DNA of 64,000 nucleotides from Varanus komodoensis (lineage: Eukaryota > Chordata > Lepidosauria > Squamata > Varanidae), in the NCBI RefSeq assembly GCF_004798865.1, contig NW_025336346.1, positions 8,626,572 through 8,690,571 on the forward strand. Reading direction: 5' to 3'. The notes under the pieces were generated by a model. It was not told the DNA's origin and did not search any database. It saw nothing but the letters and a program-made list of their open reading frames with translations. This document shows, in pieces, positions 24,746 through 37,800 of the stretch (its first letter is position 1; the number at the start of each line of letters is the position of its first letter). The position numbers and the translations under genes were made by a program.

Positions 24746-27700
24746 TTACTAACAAAATTGAAAGGGTAAATAACAGGTAAAGGTACCTTTATATCGCTGT
24801 TTAAATATGTCTTTTCATGTTAATATCTTCCCACATGTATTCAACAGTGTAAGCAGTTATAATGTACTTAGTTCTACCTTAACTGGGTGATGCTGCACCT
24901 TCTGGTTCAATAAGCCTGAGCCTTTTTTATTTCTAAAACTCAAATATGAAAGCAGCAATGTATTGCTTATTCAAACGGAACCAATCCATTTTTCAAATGA
25001 ATAACGGCAACATTTTGTTGTACTTTAACACCGCAGTGTTAAGACTTCATGGATAATGGTTAGCCAATTCAGACAAAAGGAGCTTCTTTCTCAGAAGGTC
25101 AACAGTGTAACTTGATATGATGTAGGAAGCAAATAGTGCATTATATGCAGGGAGAGCCAGAATTTGAAGGAGTAGAACTTATCTTCTGAATAGAAGGGCA
25201 AAAAATAAAAAGAATGTGGAGATTAAAAAGTTACATGAGGTAGAAGGGGCAACAAAGGCTTCAGTTCAGAATGGGTACTGAAGCAGTAATCCAGATTGTA
25301 TGAATCAAGAAGTACCATTTTCTGGTACTTAAGGATATATGATCTTGACATTTATAAGGGGGTCATTGTGGAAATAATTTCTTCTGTATATTCAACCTCT
25401 GATTATGCTGAGCAAAGCTTTATATGTGACATCAAAACCTGTGACATATAGGTTAATCATGGATTAGATTGCAGGTAGACTAATTGTAGATTAACTGGGG
25501 GTTGTTTTAGCTCACAATTAACCTATAATATCTGGGTTTGGATGTCATGTCAGAACCCCTGATCAGAGGTTGAACATGCAAAAGGATCACAGATTGTGCC
25601 TAGAATGTGCCATGGCAAATCATTGGTTAATCAACCTAGGAACTGCTACCTTTATGGGAGATCTGGATCAAAGTGTTCAAAAGTTTATTTTCCAACACAT
25701 TACATGAACATTAGAAAAGTGCTAAAGATAACTAGAGGTATTTTAATTCTTAAGAACTAAGAACAGAAGAGGAAAACATCACTTTATGCTACAATGGGGA
25801 AGATTCATCTTAAACATTAGGGATAAACAATCCTACCTAGGGAAGTTGTAGAATTTTTGTCAGAGGTTTACATAAAATAAAATAGATTGGCCCATGTTCA
25901 TATGGTTTAGGTATAAGATGCCTTACTGAGATGCTGGACAATTAATTTTGCAGTCTCTTGCAAGGTCTCTTGCAAATTCTATCACAATAAAATATCAACA
26001 TATATCAATGTACATTATACAAGTGTATAATATACATAAGCACAAGTTCTTCTGATATAAATGCTTACAGTTAAATACTAAGATTAGGTGCCTGTGAATA
26101 AAAATGTTGCCAAATTTTTAACTTAAAAATCCAACTTATCAAACCTTACAACTTCAAACGAGATACAGCAGTTTGTTAGACTCTGTTGTTTAGACTACCT
26201 CCTGGAAGCAGTTAACCCTGATATGAATAATCCTGAAAAATATTGATAATTTACAATTCTTAACATTTTTCAAATTCAAGTATTATACTTAGAGCTAGAA
26301 AACAGATTCATCCATTTGGATAACATTAAATGCATTCCTATAATTGCAAGTGATCACAAGGCAACAGACATTTCTAAACCCTACTGAATCCATTGGAACT
26401 TGCCTCCAAAGAACCATGCATAGCATTCTACAATAAGAATAAGCAACATTTGTGAAATATTTATTCTCTTTAGACTATCACCCTGCTCTAACCGCTGCAT
26501 GACTGTTTCAAGGTTGTGAAATCTTGGTTGGAATCAGCCCAGGTTGAACCCTTCTCTCAAAACAGGTATCAGCTTGGCAGATTTCAGTACAATGCTCAAA
26601 TAGTGTGCGCATGTGTGATATGTCAGTTGAAGGCTTCATTGGAAGTACTTTATCAATAACTTCTGATTTGCACTCACTCTCATTCTTTGCATATTTTTGG
26701 TAAGGACAGATATATTATCTTCTGATTTAATTATTCACTGGCATTAAAGACTATATTACAGCTATTAAACTCTGCTGTAACTATGCTATTTTAACTATAT
26801 TATGTATCACACCTCAGTTACATGATGAATTTATGTGATGTGAAACATTTAGAGATTTCTGATTGATTTTAGTTTGTGTTTCTTTCCTAATGTCTCAAAC
26901 TCTAAATGTCTAATAAAACAAATCACCAAAAAAACAAAAAGACCTGGCTCTTGCTATTTCATTTGAAATAACCTGGCTAGCCAAGATAATTAAGACTAAT
27001 CCCAAATTGTTTCTCCATGTCAATATAAATAGCAACTTTTTGTCCAGGTGGCTTAGTTCCATCACCTTAGATAAAGTCAAAACAGAAAGGGATTCAGTGA
27101 CACTGACTTATTGATGCAAATTACTTGACACCAAACACACGTGAGAGTTCATGGCACTTAACATTACAAGTAATAGATTAATTTATTTGAGAACTAAATG
27201 TGCCTTGCTTAGATCAAGGTATAATGCTGAAGCAGGTGCATATTTATAGTCATTGACTTGGAATAACACTGAAGGTTCAAAGCACACAGACACCCAAATT
27301 CACAATACAAGATTCAAAACAGTTTCTTCATCCAAGATTTTAGAGGAGTCCAGTGGGAGTCCCAGGCAATAGAGACATATTCCCAAAGGGAGAATTTTGG
27401 TGCACAGGAGCACCAAAGCTGAACTGGTTACAGGGATACAGAAGTAAGTTACAACTTTGGTATCTTATATTGCTGGATTCCAACTGAACTAAGTCCAGGA
27501 GTCAGGAACTGAATAAGCAAAGAAGGAGTTTTGATCAGCAGAGCGTTTTTTCCCCTAGGGTCTCTATTGACAAGGGATCCTCACAGATCCTGGTGCAGGA
27601 GTCAGACTGATAATCATATCAGTGATCAGTTTAATGAAAGTTTCCAAGTTCGGATTTCTGTGGTTTACAATATAAGGCAAGGCCAAGAGTTACAACAACC

Positions 27701-28289
27701 CACTCAAGAAAACATTCTAGGCAACCAAAGACATGGGCTAAAGCTAGAAATTTCTACACAAACAGATCTGTCCAAACCATAGTTTCTACAGAATTTCTAC
27801 TTTAGGTATGCCTAAGCAAACATCAGTTCAAGAGACAGGTTTAAACAAATAAGGGCCCATTTTTAATGGAGAGTCCAGACAGAATTGTCAGCAAGGAAAG
27901 ACCAGAAAAACAGAGTCCTAAGACTTGTTACCATGAGGAGCTCCCCTCCACACGCAGTGTTGGGTTAGGGCGATTACAGAATTCATGCAGTCTAGGGTAG
28001 CAGATGGAGCAGAACAGAATTACAGAATCCTTGCTTAGCAAGAGATTCCAGCTCCGAGTTGTCATGATGCAAGAGTTCAAATAGGCTACCAAGAGTACGA
28101 ACAAAGCAAACCCAAACAAGAATCTGGCAACCAAACATAACTGAAAACAAGACAGAATTCTAGGCCACAAAAGACATTGAGACCAGCAAGGTATCCTTGC
28201 CTGAGTATTAGCTTATAAGCAGTGGAGTGATTCCTAAAACTCATTAAGAACTGCTCTGCTTATATGGCAGAGTTATTCAAATATATGAT
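24746..28289. other. OGN 3' flank within CENPP intron
   Basis: Contains the OGN 3' untranslated region. Candidate AATAAA signals lie at 25986-25991 and 26912-26917; which one is used cannot be told. From about 27.0 to 28.26 kb the sequence is less AT-rich and looks repeat-derived, but I could not name a family or find matching ends. Confidence 0.4.
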
Positions 28290-28975
28290 AACTGTGGCCA
28301 AAGTCATAATTGCTTTAAAATGGAAAGCAGAAGAAAACCCAACTACTGAGGACCGGAAAAATAAGCTAGCAATAATGGCAAAATTGACTAATTATGTAAA
28401 TAGAAAACCAGTCATTGAATTTAATAAGTAGAAATTGTACTACACAACTTACTTTTATAATGGAGATAACAGAAAAATCTATATATGAATGGAGTGGAAT
28501 TTTTGAAACTATTGTTGGAGATTAACATTTAAACACCAGTAATGGGACAGTATATAAAAGCTTTACATACATACATACATTATTATAAGCAAGGAGGATT
28601 ATATAAATGGAATAAAATTCTTGAAAATATTGTTAGAGATCAACTTTTCTACTGATGTTTTGTTGTTACAGTGAGTTAAGATTACTAGAACTATTTAAGT
28701 ACAGCTAGATAATTGCAAACTAGAGTTAAAACTACCTTATAGGGAAAAGCAGAAGAAAATTTAATCACTGAAGACTGGAAGAATAACTTAGTTGACTATG
28801 CAATAATGGTAAGACTGACTAACCATGTAGAAATATAACCAGCCAAAGAGATTAATGATAAGAGGAAATCATATTACACATAACTTCTTTTTAATTGAGA
28901 TAATAACAATGGAAAATATAGGTATAAAGGGAACAGTATTTTTTAGAAAATTGTTAGATTAGAACAATTTTCAAT
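28290..28975 (+). mobile_element. L1-like LINE 3' tail, tandemly repeated
   Basis: Two similar segments (about 28310-28520 and 28740-28975) and a shorter one between (about 28590-28660) repeat the same order of phrases: GCAGAAGAAAA, an AATAATGG block and TTTTTGAAACTATTGTTGGA. The first segment reads IALKWKAEENPTTEDRKNK then MAKLTN, resembling the L1 ORF2 C-terminus. No frame is intact beyond a few tens of codons. Confidence 0.55.
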
Positions 28976-29229
28976 TAATTGTAACTTAAGTTCTTAAAAA
29001 TGTGACTAAGGAGAAAGGATAGTAATTGCTGACTTACAGCAATTTTATTCTTTGTAACATTTAAGAACCCTTGGTGTTTCTGTTATTTATTTTGTATTTT
29101 TTTTTTAAATTTCCCATCATTAAACAATATTTTAATTTTAATTGTTTCAACAATTGAATCTGAAATAACCATTACTACATCGAACAAGAAGTATTAATGG
29201 TTATTAGTTCTGTTCTGGTCTTATGCTTA

Positions 29230-29455
29230 AATGATTATATCATTTATATCCTTCCTTTCTTCCATCCAAGAAACTCAGGATGCTTGACATCATTCTCCTC
29301 CTACTGCTCTCAATCAACTGCCCTGTGAGGCTGAGAGTCTGTGAGTGGCCCAAAGTCACTCAGTGAGCTCCATGACTCAGTGGGGCCTAGAACCTTCATC
29401 TCACGAGTCTCAGTCCCATGCTCTTAGCCACTGTGCCACCCTGCCTCCCATCTGA
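29230..29455 (-). mobile_element. MIR-like CORE SINE, antisense
   Basis: Near full length in reverse: a tail block ATATCCTTCCTTTCTTCC, then GAGTGGCCCAAAGTCACTCA, and a tRNA-like head read back as GCTAAGAGCATGGGACTGAG with a B-box-like region. The CENPP intron hosts several copies. Confidence 0.75.
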
Positions 29456-30947
29456 AGCAGATCTCAGTTTAGAAGCTACAATGACTTGGGCAATGACACC
29501 AGTCTGTCATCTCACCCCTTTCCCTTTTTCAGCTTCTCACAACTCTGTTCACAGCCAGCAGAAACTTTACTAGATCACAACCCTTCTACCATCCTATTTC
29601 CTCTAATAATCTCGTGATTCCTCACTCCTCCTACCGTAATTTAAAACATTCCACTTTTCACCCCTCAGATGATGATTCCAAGCAGAGATTGTCTGTTCAG
29701 GAATTCTCCATTGAACTTACAGGTGGGAAAGAATTACTAGACTCTGAACTTGTGAGAAGCAATTCAGATCTTTTTGGTAAAGAATCTGAGCTACCCTACC
29801 AATCCACCTAATACTTTTGACTCTGCATCATTAGAAAAGGTAAAGATAACCAGTGAATGCTATTCAGTGCCAAAGTAATGCCCTTTAAACTTGCTGCCTT
29901 TCACAAGAACCTGCACAGAAAATATGGAGTAGGCTTAGTACTGAGTGAGTTGGATTAACGGCTGCTCCTGCAAGTTCTCCTGGCATCTACAGCACCTACA
30001 CCTGACTCGTGCTGGAGTCTCCCTACTCCAGCATGACTGCTTTCTGGTCCAGGTCAGTTTCCTTAGAACCTGCTTGTTACAAACCTGCAGCCTGGCTGGG
30101 AAAAGAAAGACAACCCTCTATGCCTTAAAATGCTTAAATCAAAATCACTGCTCTTTCCTCTTCCATTTTATATCATTAAAATATGTAATAAAGACAAACA
30201 ATTGTAGGTTCCTGTATGGTAATACCCAGGGGATCTCTGGACCTCAAGCAGACAGAGCTATGCATGTTGCTGTCTGAGTGACTTGCTCGCTATAAACGTT
30301 CTTTCTAATAAATGCTGTTGGCCATTACCAATTAAGGAGTTTCCACTGTGATTTGAATCATTATCTCAAAGCGCAGTTGTACCTGATGTGCTAAGAATGA
30401 TTAACCAGGGTTAATCAAAGTGAAGCTACCTACAGAGGTAGCATTACCTCTATAGGAGCCCAAATTTGAACTCACAATGGGAAGCATGTACATCATTGAG
30501 GAAAGTCAGTAATATCTGGTATCGAAAGGCATATGATTATTTTCGCTAAATGTTTCTATAAATATTCTAAAACCATGAAAGAGAACCAGAAGTACCACTT
30601 AAATTTGAAATGCTCACCTATACTTTAACCAATAAATTGTCAAAAGATGATGGGAAGGAGATCACTAAAAAATTTCCTGAATTGTGGGATAGTCACTATT
30701 GATCACAGAGATCAATTCTATCCTCCCTGAAACACCATCCCAGGGATGGCAGGATAGTTTGGATTTTGCCCTCCAAGATCAGAGACTGCAGAAATGAGAG
30801 CTGACACTCTGAATCCACTGTCCCACCCCCTCACAGCCAGCACGGAGAGAACCACTCCAGCTGCTTCTCCAGGGTTGGAAACCTGACCTTGGAGAAGAGG
30901 AAAAGGATGTGGAGAGGCAGAAACTGGAGAAGCCAGGAAACAATTTA

Positions 30948-31150
30948 GTGATTAGAGTGCTGGATTGTGGACATGGGAGACCTAAACACTACTTGGCCAT
31001 GAAGCTCACTGGGTGACTTTGGGCCAGTTACTTACTCTAAGCCTAACCTGTCTCATGGGGTTGTTGTGAGGACAAAATGGAGCTGGGCAAGTTCCCTTGG
31101 ATTCCTCACAAGAGGAAATAAGGCAGGATATAAATGCAATGTTATAATAA
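30948..31150 (+). mobile_element. MIR-like CORE SINE
   Basis: GTGATTAGAGTGCTGGATTG head, core TGACTTTGGGCCAGTTACTT, then GGGGTTGTTGTGAGGACAAA and a tail AAGGCAGGATATAAATGC. Better preserved than its relatives at 9.6 and 32.6 kb. Confidence 0.8.
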
Positions 31151-31748
31151 TAGTCCTGATTTTCTTTCAGTCTGCTTACTCCCCCTCTGAAGACCTTTCA
31201 CTATAGTGAAAAAACAAAGACCACCTCCAAACAAAGACCAAAAAAGCAAAGATCATCTCCAGTGCAACACCTGCCCTGCCAGCTTCAGCCCAGCAGGCAT
31301 CAAATGCTCACCCAGCCCTCCTGTGCTACCTTACTGCTACTGTAGCTGAGATAAAGCCACTCTGTGCTCTTTGAATCAATTCTGGCAGATGATTTTTTTT
31401 AAAAAATGCACTTAGAATAATGACATTTTATACAGGTTTATGCCTTGTATGCTAATGAAAACTGAAAGGTACCATTCTTTATGCAAGACAGTAACAAAAT
31501 ATGCTATAATTTTAAGGCACTGGAACCTGTACAAACAGCATGGAACCTAATAAGCATACATATATTGCCAGTTTCCTGATTATGCACATGAATCAATGTT
31601 ACCAAAAACATTCTTGGTACTATATCCTGACAACATATCCTCTAACAAGAAACAAACAAGAAACATGCAATTCTTATTTTCTAACATAATGAATTACTTT
31701 TGTAGCAAGAGGGCTTAATATAAGAATGTAATGGTTCAAAAACACTAC

Positions 31749-31845
31749 CTTGAAGTAGGTCCAAGTGTGTTTCCGATGTTCACACCATTCAGAGAAGCGG
31801 GAAAGGCTCCTGAAGAACAGCAAGAGATCCCCGCTCTCTTCCACT
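31749..31845 (-). CDS. CENPP: CENPP fifth coding exon
   Basis: Encodes VEESGDLLLFFRSLSRFSEW then CEHRKHTWTYFK, matching human LFMFFRSLHFFVEWFEYRKR. The donor AAG|GTAGTG opens the large intron that contains OGN. Confidence 0.95.
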
Positions 31846-34800
31846 CTAGAATACAATGTAATTTGTAAGAAATATTGTGCTTTCTCCTACAGACTTATTA
31901 TATAACTTTTTTCTAGATATTTTTATAGTTTCCCTATAGTAAATCATCCAGCTAAAAGTTGTTCAAATTTACTCTCGGTACAGAAATGTTTTCACATCAT
32001 TACTTTATTGAACAATATAATCCACACTTGTTTCTCTCTTCTGTTTAGAGCTATTTGTTGTTATTGTATTTAAGACTAATTGTTGTTAACATGTCCCAAG
32101 AGGCTTAGACCCAATTTGCACTTAATGCAAAACCATCTTTGACAAGGTTACTAACCAGGCTCAGTAAACACCATTTAGGGCCAGCAGACCAATATTGTAA
32201 AACACAATTTGAAGTAGCTTCGTACAGTATTCATAGCAGTAGTACTATCATTAATTTCTATCAAACATGGTGCTCAAGACCGTTTTAAATCTTGTCCTAT
32301 TATGTCCAAATCTGGTATCCTGTTCTGCCTTGTTTCATGTTCATCCCAGCTGCCACTTAGCAACAGAGAAATAAGGGAAGAACACTGAATATAAGACTGT
32401 TCACACAGATTACAGACTCTTGCTGGCATTTCTGCAGACCTCACCCATCATCCTGAGTCTCCCTGACAAAAGTTCCCGATACCAAACTCCTCACTGTCAG
32501 GTTCTCAGCAGCGGCCATGAGAGGGGCAAGGGGAAGATGTGAAGAGACTCCACAGCATTTTTACACCTTTCTAGTGAGGCATATATGTCAAGAACACACA
32601 TTTATTTATTTATTATATTTACATCCCACCTTTCTTTCTTCCAAGGAACTCAGAGAGACTTACACAATTCTCCTCCTCCTTCCAATCTACCACCCTGTCA
32701 GGTACATTAGCTGAGAAACTATGACTGGCCCAATGATGTGAGGGGCAGGGGCGGGGGAGAAAGGGCAACACATCCACAGCAGACTAAGCAAATTATAATT
32801 TGCTTGAACTAGGTCCTAGCTTGTTCAGCACATCATAGGTAAAGTAACTAGTCTTTATGTTATATTTTAAATGCTCTTAACATCTTACTTTTCCTGTGCT
32901 GTCGCACATGCCCTGCCAAGTCTTTTTGAAGGAGGAAAAAACCCCAGTGGAACTGACTGCTCGAGAACTTTTTTAAAAACAGAAAAAACATCTATGAGGG
33001 AAGGAGAGAAACCATCACTGCATAGCATCTCAACCAAAGGGGGAAAAAAGGACAAAGGGGGAAAAAAGGAAAAAGATAAACGTACATTAAACAACTCAAA
33101 GACAGCACAATTAACAAATGCCATCACCCATAAATTTTATCAGGCTCTTCAAGGGGAATGGCATCATCCTCCAAAAAAATTACAAGGAGAGGAAAGGCTT
33201 GCCAATTGCAAACATTCCCAAGCTGGCCTACTAGGCTATCAGGAAAGAAGTCAGGTGCCTATGGAAGAAAAATGCCTAAGTACACTATAGAAGTCTGTAT
33301 TAGACAACATCTCAGAGGAAAAGAGCATCCCATTGGGATGAAGGAAAGGGGCATCTCCATTGGGACTTTACACTATTTCTGTTTAACATCACAACCCCTC
33401 CACTACCACCGCAGCCAAACACACTGTATTTCAGATAGTCTTTCCTAGCCACTTTAACATTCACATGAAAATTGGAGAAGGCGAGAAGAGACGCTTTGGG
33501 GGAATCTGGTGAATGACTCTGCACAGTGTGGAAACAGATGGCAAAGTACTGAGAACTAAAGCAAGGTATGGAATATGCTGAGTTTCCTCACTGGGCTTTA
33601 ACAAGCTACTGAAGTTATAAGGGAAAGAAAGCAGACAACAGGCAAAAAGTGAGATGTTCATGTGTCACTGTGGCAGAAACGTCCAAACATATCTTAGCAA
33701 TGGACCTAAAAACAAAATAGAGTTTTAGAAGGGCTTCAGAAAAATAGCTGTAAAGCAGGCTTGATGAGCAGAACATAGATCTCCAGAAGTCAAGACTTCC
33801 AACTCCCTGAATTCTTGATAATCACCCATGCCACCTGGTGCTTCTAGGAGGTTCTTATATGTATATTTACAGCATTATAATCCTACTGTTCAGTTAAAAA
33901 GGGCTTCAGGTTATCTGGAGAGCTACATTCTTTCCCACCTCTAATCTAAAGGACAAGGGAAAGAATATTATTAATTGGATTTGCCAATGCCTGTGGGAAA
34001 GAGAAAGAAAGATCATAAGGGGGGAGCTCCTGAAAAGGAACTAAGGTGTAAAAATAACAGGTTAAGTGTGTTAAGACATGTGAAAAAGATGGAGCTGGAT
34101 GGCTGTACCACATTAGGGACTCAGGTGAACATTACTGGACTTTTAAGCTCTGAGTCCAGGTGGAGGAGTAGGTATTCTTCTTTCCCTAGCCAGTATAACT
34201 AATAATAATACCTCAATTGGAAATGGAAATGCAGGAAGACTTTGAATCAGTCCCTTTGCCACAGTCAGTTCATTGCCTGCTGAAGTTTAACATACAAGAG
34301 CTTTCCTTCTCTGCAACACTGAGGAACCTATTAAAATAGTCCACCCAAAGGATAATAGAGCCAAATGGATTTCAGAGGCCTCTGAGGTGGTTTCTGGCTG
34401 AGATGTTTGATTTTCCTGTGGACTACAGAAATGCCTCTGAGAGTTAACAATTAATCTTGAGTGCCCTCTCCAGAGGAGAACTTATACTGTTTTGTGGGTT
34501 TTTTTCCAAGACTAAAAGGAATGAAACAAAACAGAAGACAATGGTGGATGGGAAAAGTCTCCTAGTCAGGGCAATCAAACATTGGTGTGTGCCTATGGTC
34601 AAAAATATTTATAGGTAGTGACACCAGCAAAGAAACACTACCTTGCTGCTTTTATTGAATCCTTTATGTGCCACCTACTAGCGTTTTTAAAGTTGTCTGG
34701 GGCTTATTACATACTGGCCCTAAGGACACAGTTGGACTCTCTGAGACCTAGGCACTTCTTGGATAAAATCTCTTAGATCTGCCAGGAATTAGACTCTAGA

Positions 34801-37800
34801 TGAATCTAATGAGATACTCAGAGTACAGCCATATCCAGTTTCTTGTAAGTCTTTCAACTGATACTGTTCAAGGACATTGATAGGTCTTTGGGAAAGGTCT
34901 TTGTGTGACTACCTCTGTTTGGGATCCTTGTCCCTCTTGGCTTATAAAAGTGGCAGAAAAAGAAAGCCAGCTGGACTGGGGAGGTGATTAATGCCTCCTT
35001 GTGAGAGGGAGTGGGCCTGAATTGCCTGAAAGACACTGGTGAAACTATTCCTGAAGAAATCATTCCTGAACTTGGAAAACCTTAATAACCTTAGGAAGCT
35101 GGCAAATGTCCCTTTCCTGAGTAAGGTCCTTGGGTGGATGCTTGCAACCAACTCCAGACACTCTTGGAACTAGCTAGTAACCACTTGCCCCTATTTCCTG
35201 GATCTGGGTTAGGGTTCAGGCCATTTTTTGACATGAAAACCTGCTTGATTGTCCTATATCAGGACATAGGCAAGGGGAGTGTGACCTTGCTGATCCTCTT
35301 TGATTACTCACTGGCTTTTGATACTACCAACCACAGAATCTTCCTGGGACAACTGTCTGAGTGGGAGTGGTACTAGATTGCAGCAGTTTCATTTCTACTT
35401 GGATGGACAGCTCCAAATTATGGTGCTTGGGGAATACTGGCCAGCCCCATGGTTTCTCTGCAGAAGTCGATTTTCTCCCCCATGTTATACAACATCTGCA
35501 TAAATCATTTTGTGGAGCCATCCAGCATTTTGGAGTGTGTTGCCATCAGTGGCATGCAGTTCTATTTCAACAAGTGAAATAGATGGCTAAACTGGCCCCT
35601 CAGTCTTGCAATGGATGGATGGCTAAACAAACCGAAACACAATATAAACAAGACTAAGTTGTTAATTTTGGTCCTCCTGACAAGATAAAGGGTGCTCAAC
35701 CTGTTCTGAATGGGGTTATACTCCCCCCGTGAAAAAGCAGGTTCATACCTTGGGGTGGGGGGTTGTCTGGAGCCACTTTTATCATTTGAAGCTCAGGTAG
35801 CCTCACTGGCAAAGAGTGCATTCTACCAACTTTGGCTGGTGGCACTATCTGGACAGGGATAACCCAGCTTCCGTTATCTATGCTCTGGTGACCTCCAAGT
35901 TAGGTTATTGCAATGTTCTCTATGCAGGACTGCCTTGGAAGACTGTTCAGAAGTTGCAGCTAGAACAGATTGTTGCAGCTAGACTGATTAACAGGGACGA
36001 GAAGGTCCAAACATAGAAGACCAATCTGGCTGGCTTGCAACGGCTGCCTGTATGCTTTCAAGCCAGATTCAGGATGCTTGTCTTGACCTATAGAGCCCTA
36101 CATGGTTTAGCACCACACTATAGTATGGAGCACCTCTTCTGGCATGAACTTGTCTATGCACTAGACTCATAGTCAAAGGCCCTCCTCCAGAGCCTCCTCC
36201 AAGGGAGGTTTAGAAGCTGGTAACAAGGAAGAGAGCCTTCTTGGTGGTAGCACCCTAATTATGGAATGATCTCCCCTATATGGCCTATCTGTTGCCAACA
36301 TTATTGCTTTTTCAGCATCTGGTAAGACCTCCTCTCAGACATTTGCCAGGACCTTCCCTCCTTCCTTCCAATTGATACATAGATCCTCTATGCACTGCCT
36401 ACTTATATGTATACTTTTCATGTAAATAGTTGTATAATTTATTTTTATAATGTTAACCCCCACAGAGAGGTTTCATTACAGGGCAGTGTAGAAATGTAAT
36501 AAATGGAATGAAAAGAAAATGAAAATATTTTGTAACACTTGTGGAAAATAAAGCTCAACACTGATCTATCAAGTTTTCTCTTCTTTGGTGGTTGTTGGGG
36601 GCAAGGGATACCATAAACTGATCTAGTTAAACAAGGGAAGTCCATCACTCTCAAAAGAAATAAATCCTTAACAGAATAGCCCAATTTTAAGACTGATCAT
36701 TTCTGTAAGACATCATAAGTTTTCACATATGTTAAAAAAACCCCTCTCTTGTGAACTACAAATGAAGGATGATGTTTTTCTACTTTTGTAAAACAATTTT
36801 TCCATGTTTACAAAACTGAACAAACACATTTTTAAAAAATTGCTGCTTACTACTTTAACTCTCTTTTAAAAATAAAGTTTTGATAATACCAAAGTACTAG
36901 TATGATTTTGCACACACACAGAAAAACAAGCTCCATGTTTAACCTTGTCCCCATCCCACCCCCATCCTAATATCTTATAATACATAATTGAATCCAGATG
37001 TGGTGTAACTAGTTTTTGGCACCCTGCTGGTAGACTCAAATATCAGCTGACTAGTTGACAAAACTCAAGTTCAAACATTTCACAGCATACCAAAAAAGTG
37101 ACTTCATGAATTATTATACAATGAATGAGTCTATCTTGCTCATGCAAGGAACCCAAGGTGGCTTTCAAGGTTTACCTCCTCTCCGTGTTTATCCTCACAA
37201 CAACCACTTTGTAAGGTAGGTTAAGCTAAAAATCTGGGACTGGCCCAAAGCCAACCAGTGAGTTTCATGACTGAGTGGGGACTACAACCCAGACCTCCTG
37301 AATCCCAGTCCAGCACTTCCACTACATCACACCATTCTTCTTTAGCACATGAATGACACACACACACACACACACACATACACATATATGTGGTAACATA
37401 TACCAATTCAGAAAAGGTTGGAGGAATTAATATAATTCCTTATGTTGCCCTTTTTTTACACCATTACACACAGACATCTTTCTCATAAACATGATCTATT
37501 TCAGATAGTTCTTCTTCCCAAAGCATGAAAGTGAAGGACCATTCAGATCCTTTGCAGGAAAGCCAATATGCCACCAGAATGGGCCTGGTTTATTCTACGT
37601 TCACCTTCTCATGTCTCCACACATCGTCCCATCTAGACATCCGTGTTCAGTACTCCCAACAGGAATTCTGCTTTGTTTTCCACTAATGGTGCTTTCACTA
37701 TGTAGAAGACAATAATAGCTTCACGGAGGCTCTGTCTAACACTTCAAATCCAATCCCATCAACAGCAAACAGTCCCTTTAGATCCTAGAAATCCCAACTG

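Noticed and set aside
27000-28260. Possible LTR-kin or unknown repeat in the OGN 3' flank
   Set aside because: Composition differs from its surroundings, but no terminal repeats, target duplication or coding similarity could be shown.
30200-30350. LTR-like segment (GCTATAAACGTTCTTTC, AATAAATGCTGTTGGCC)
   Set aside because: Resembles a promoter/poly-A arrangement of an LTR, but no paired copy, no TG...CA ends and no internal region were found.
32871-33448. 139- and 96-codon frames in a CENPP intron
   Set aside because: Lysine-rich from a purine tract, no domain, no splice or promoter context, different frames overlapping.
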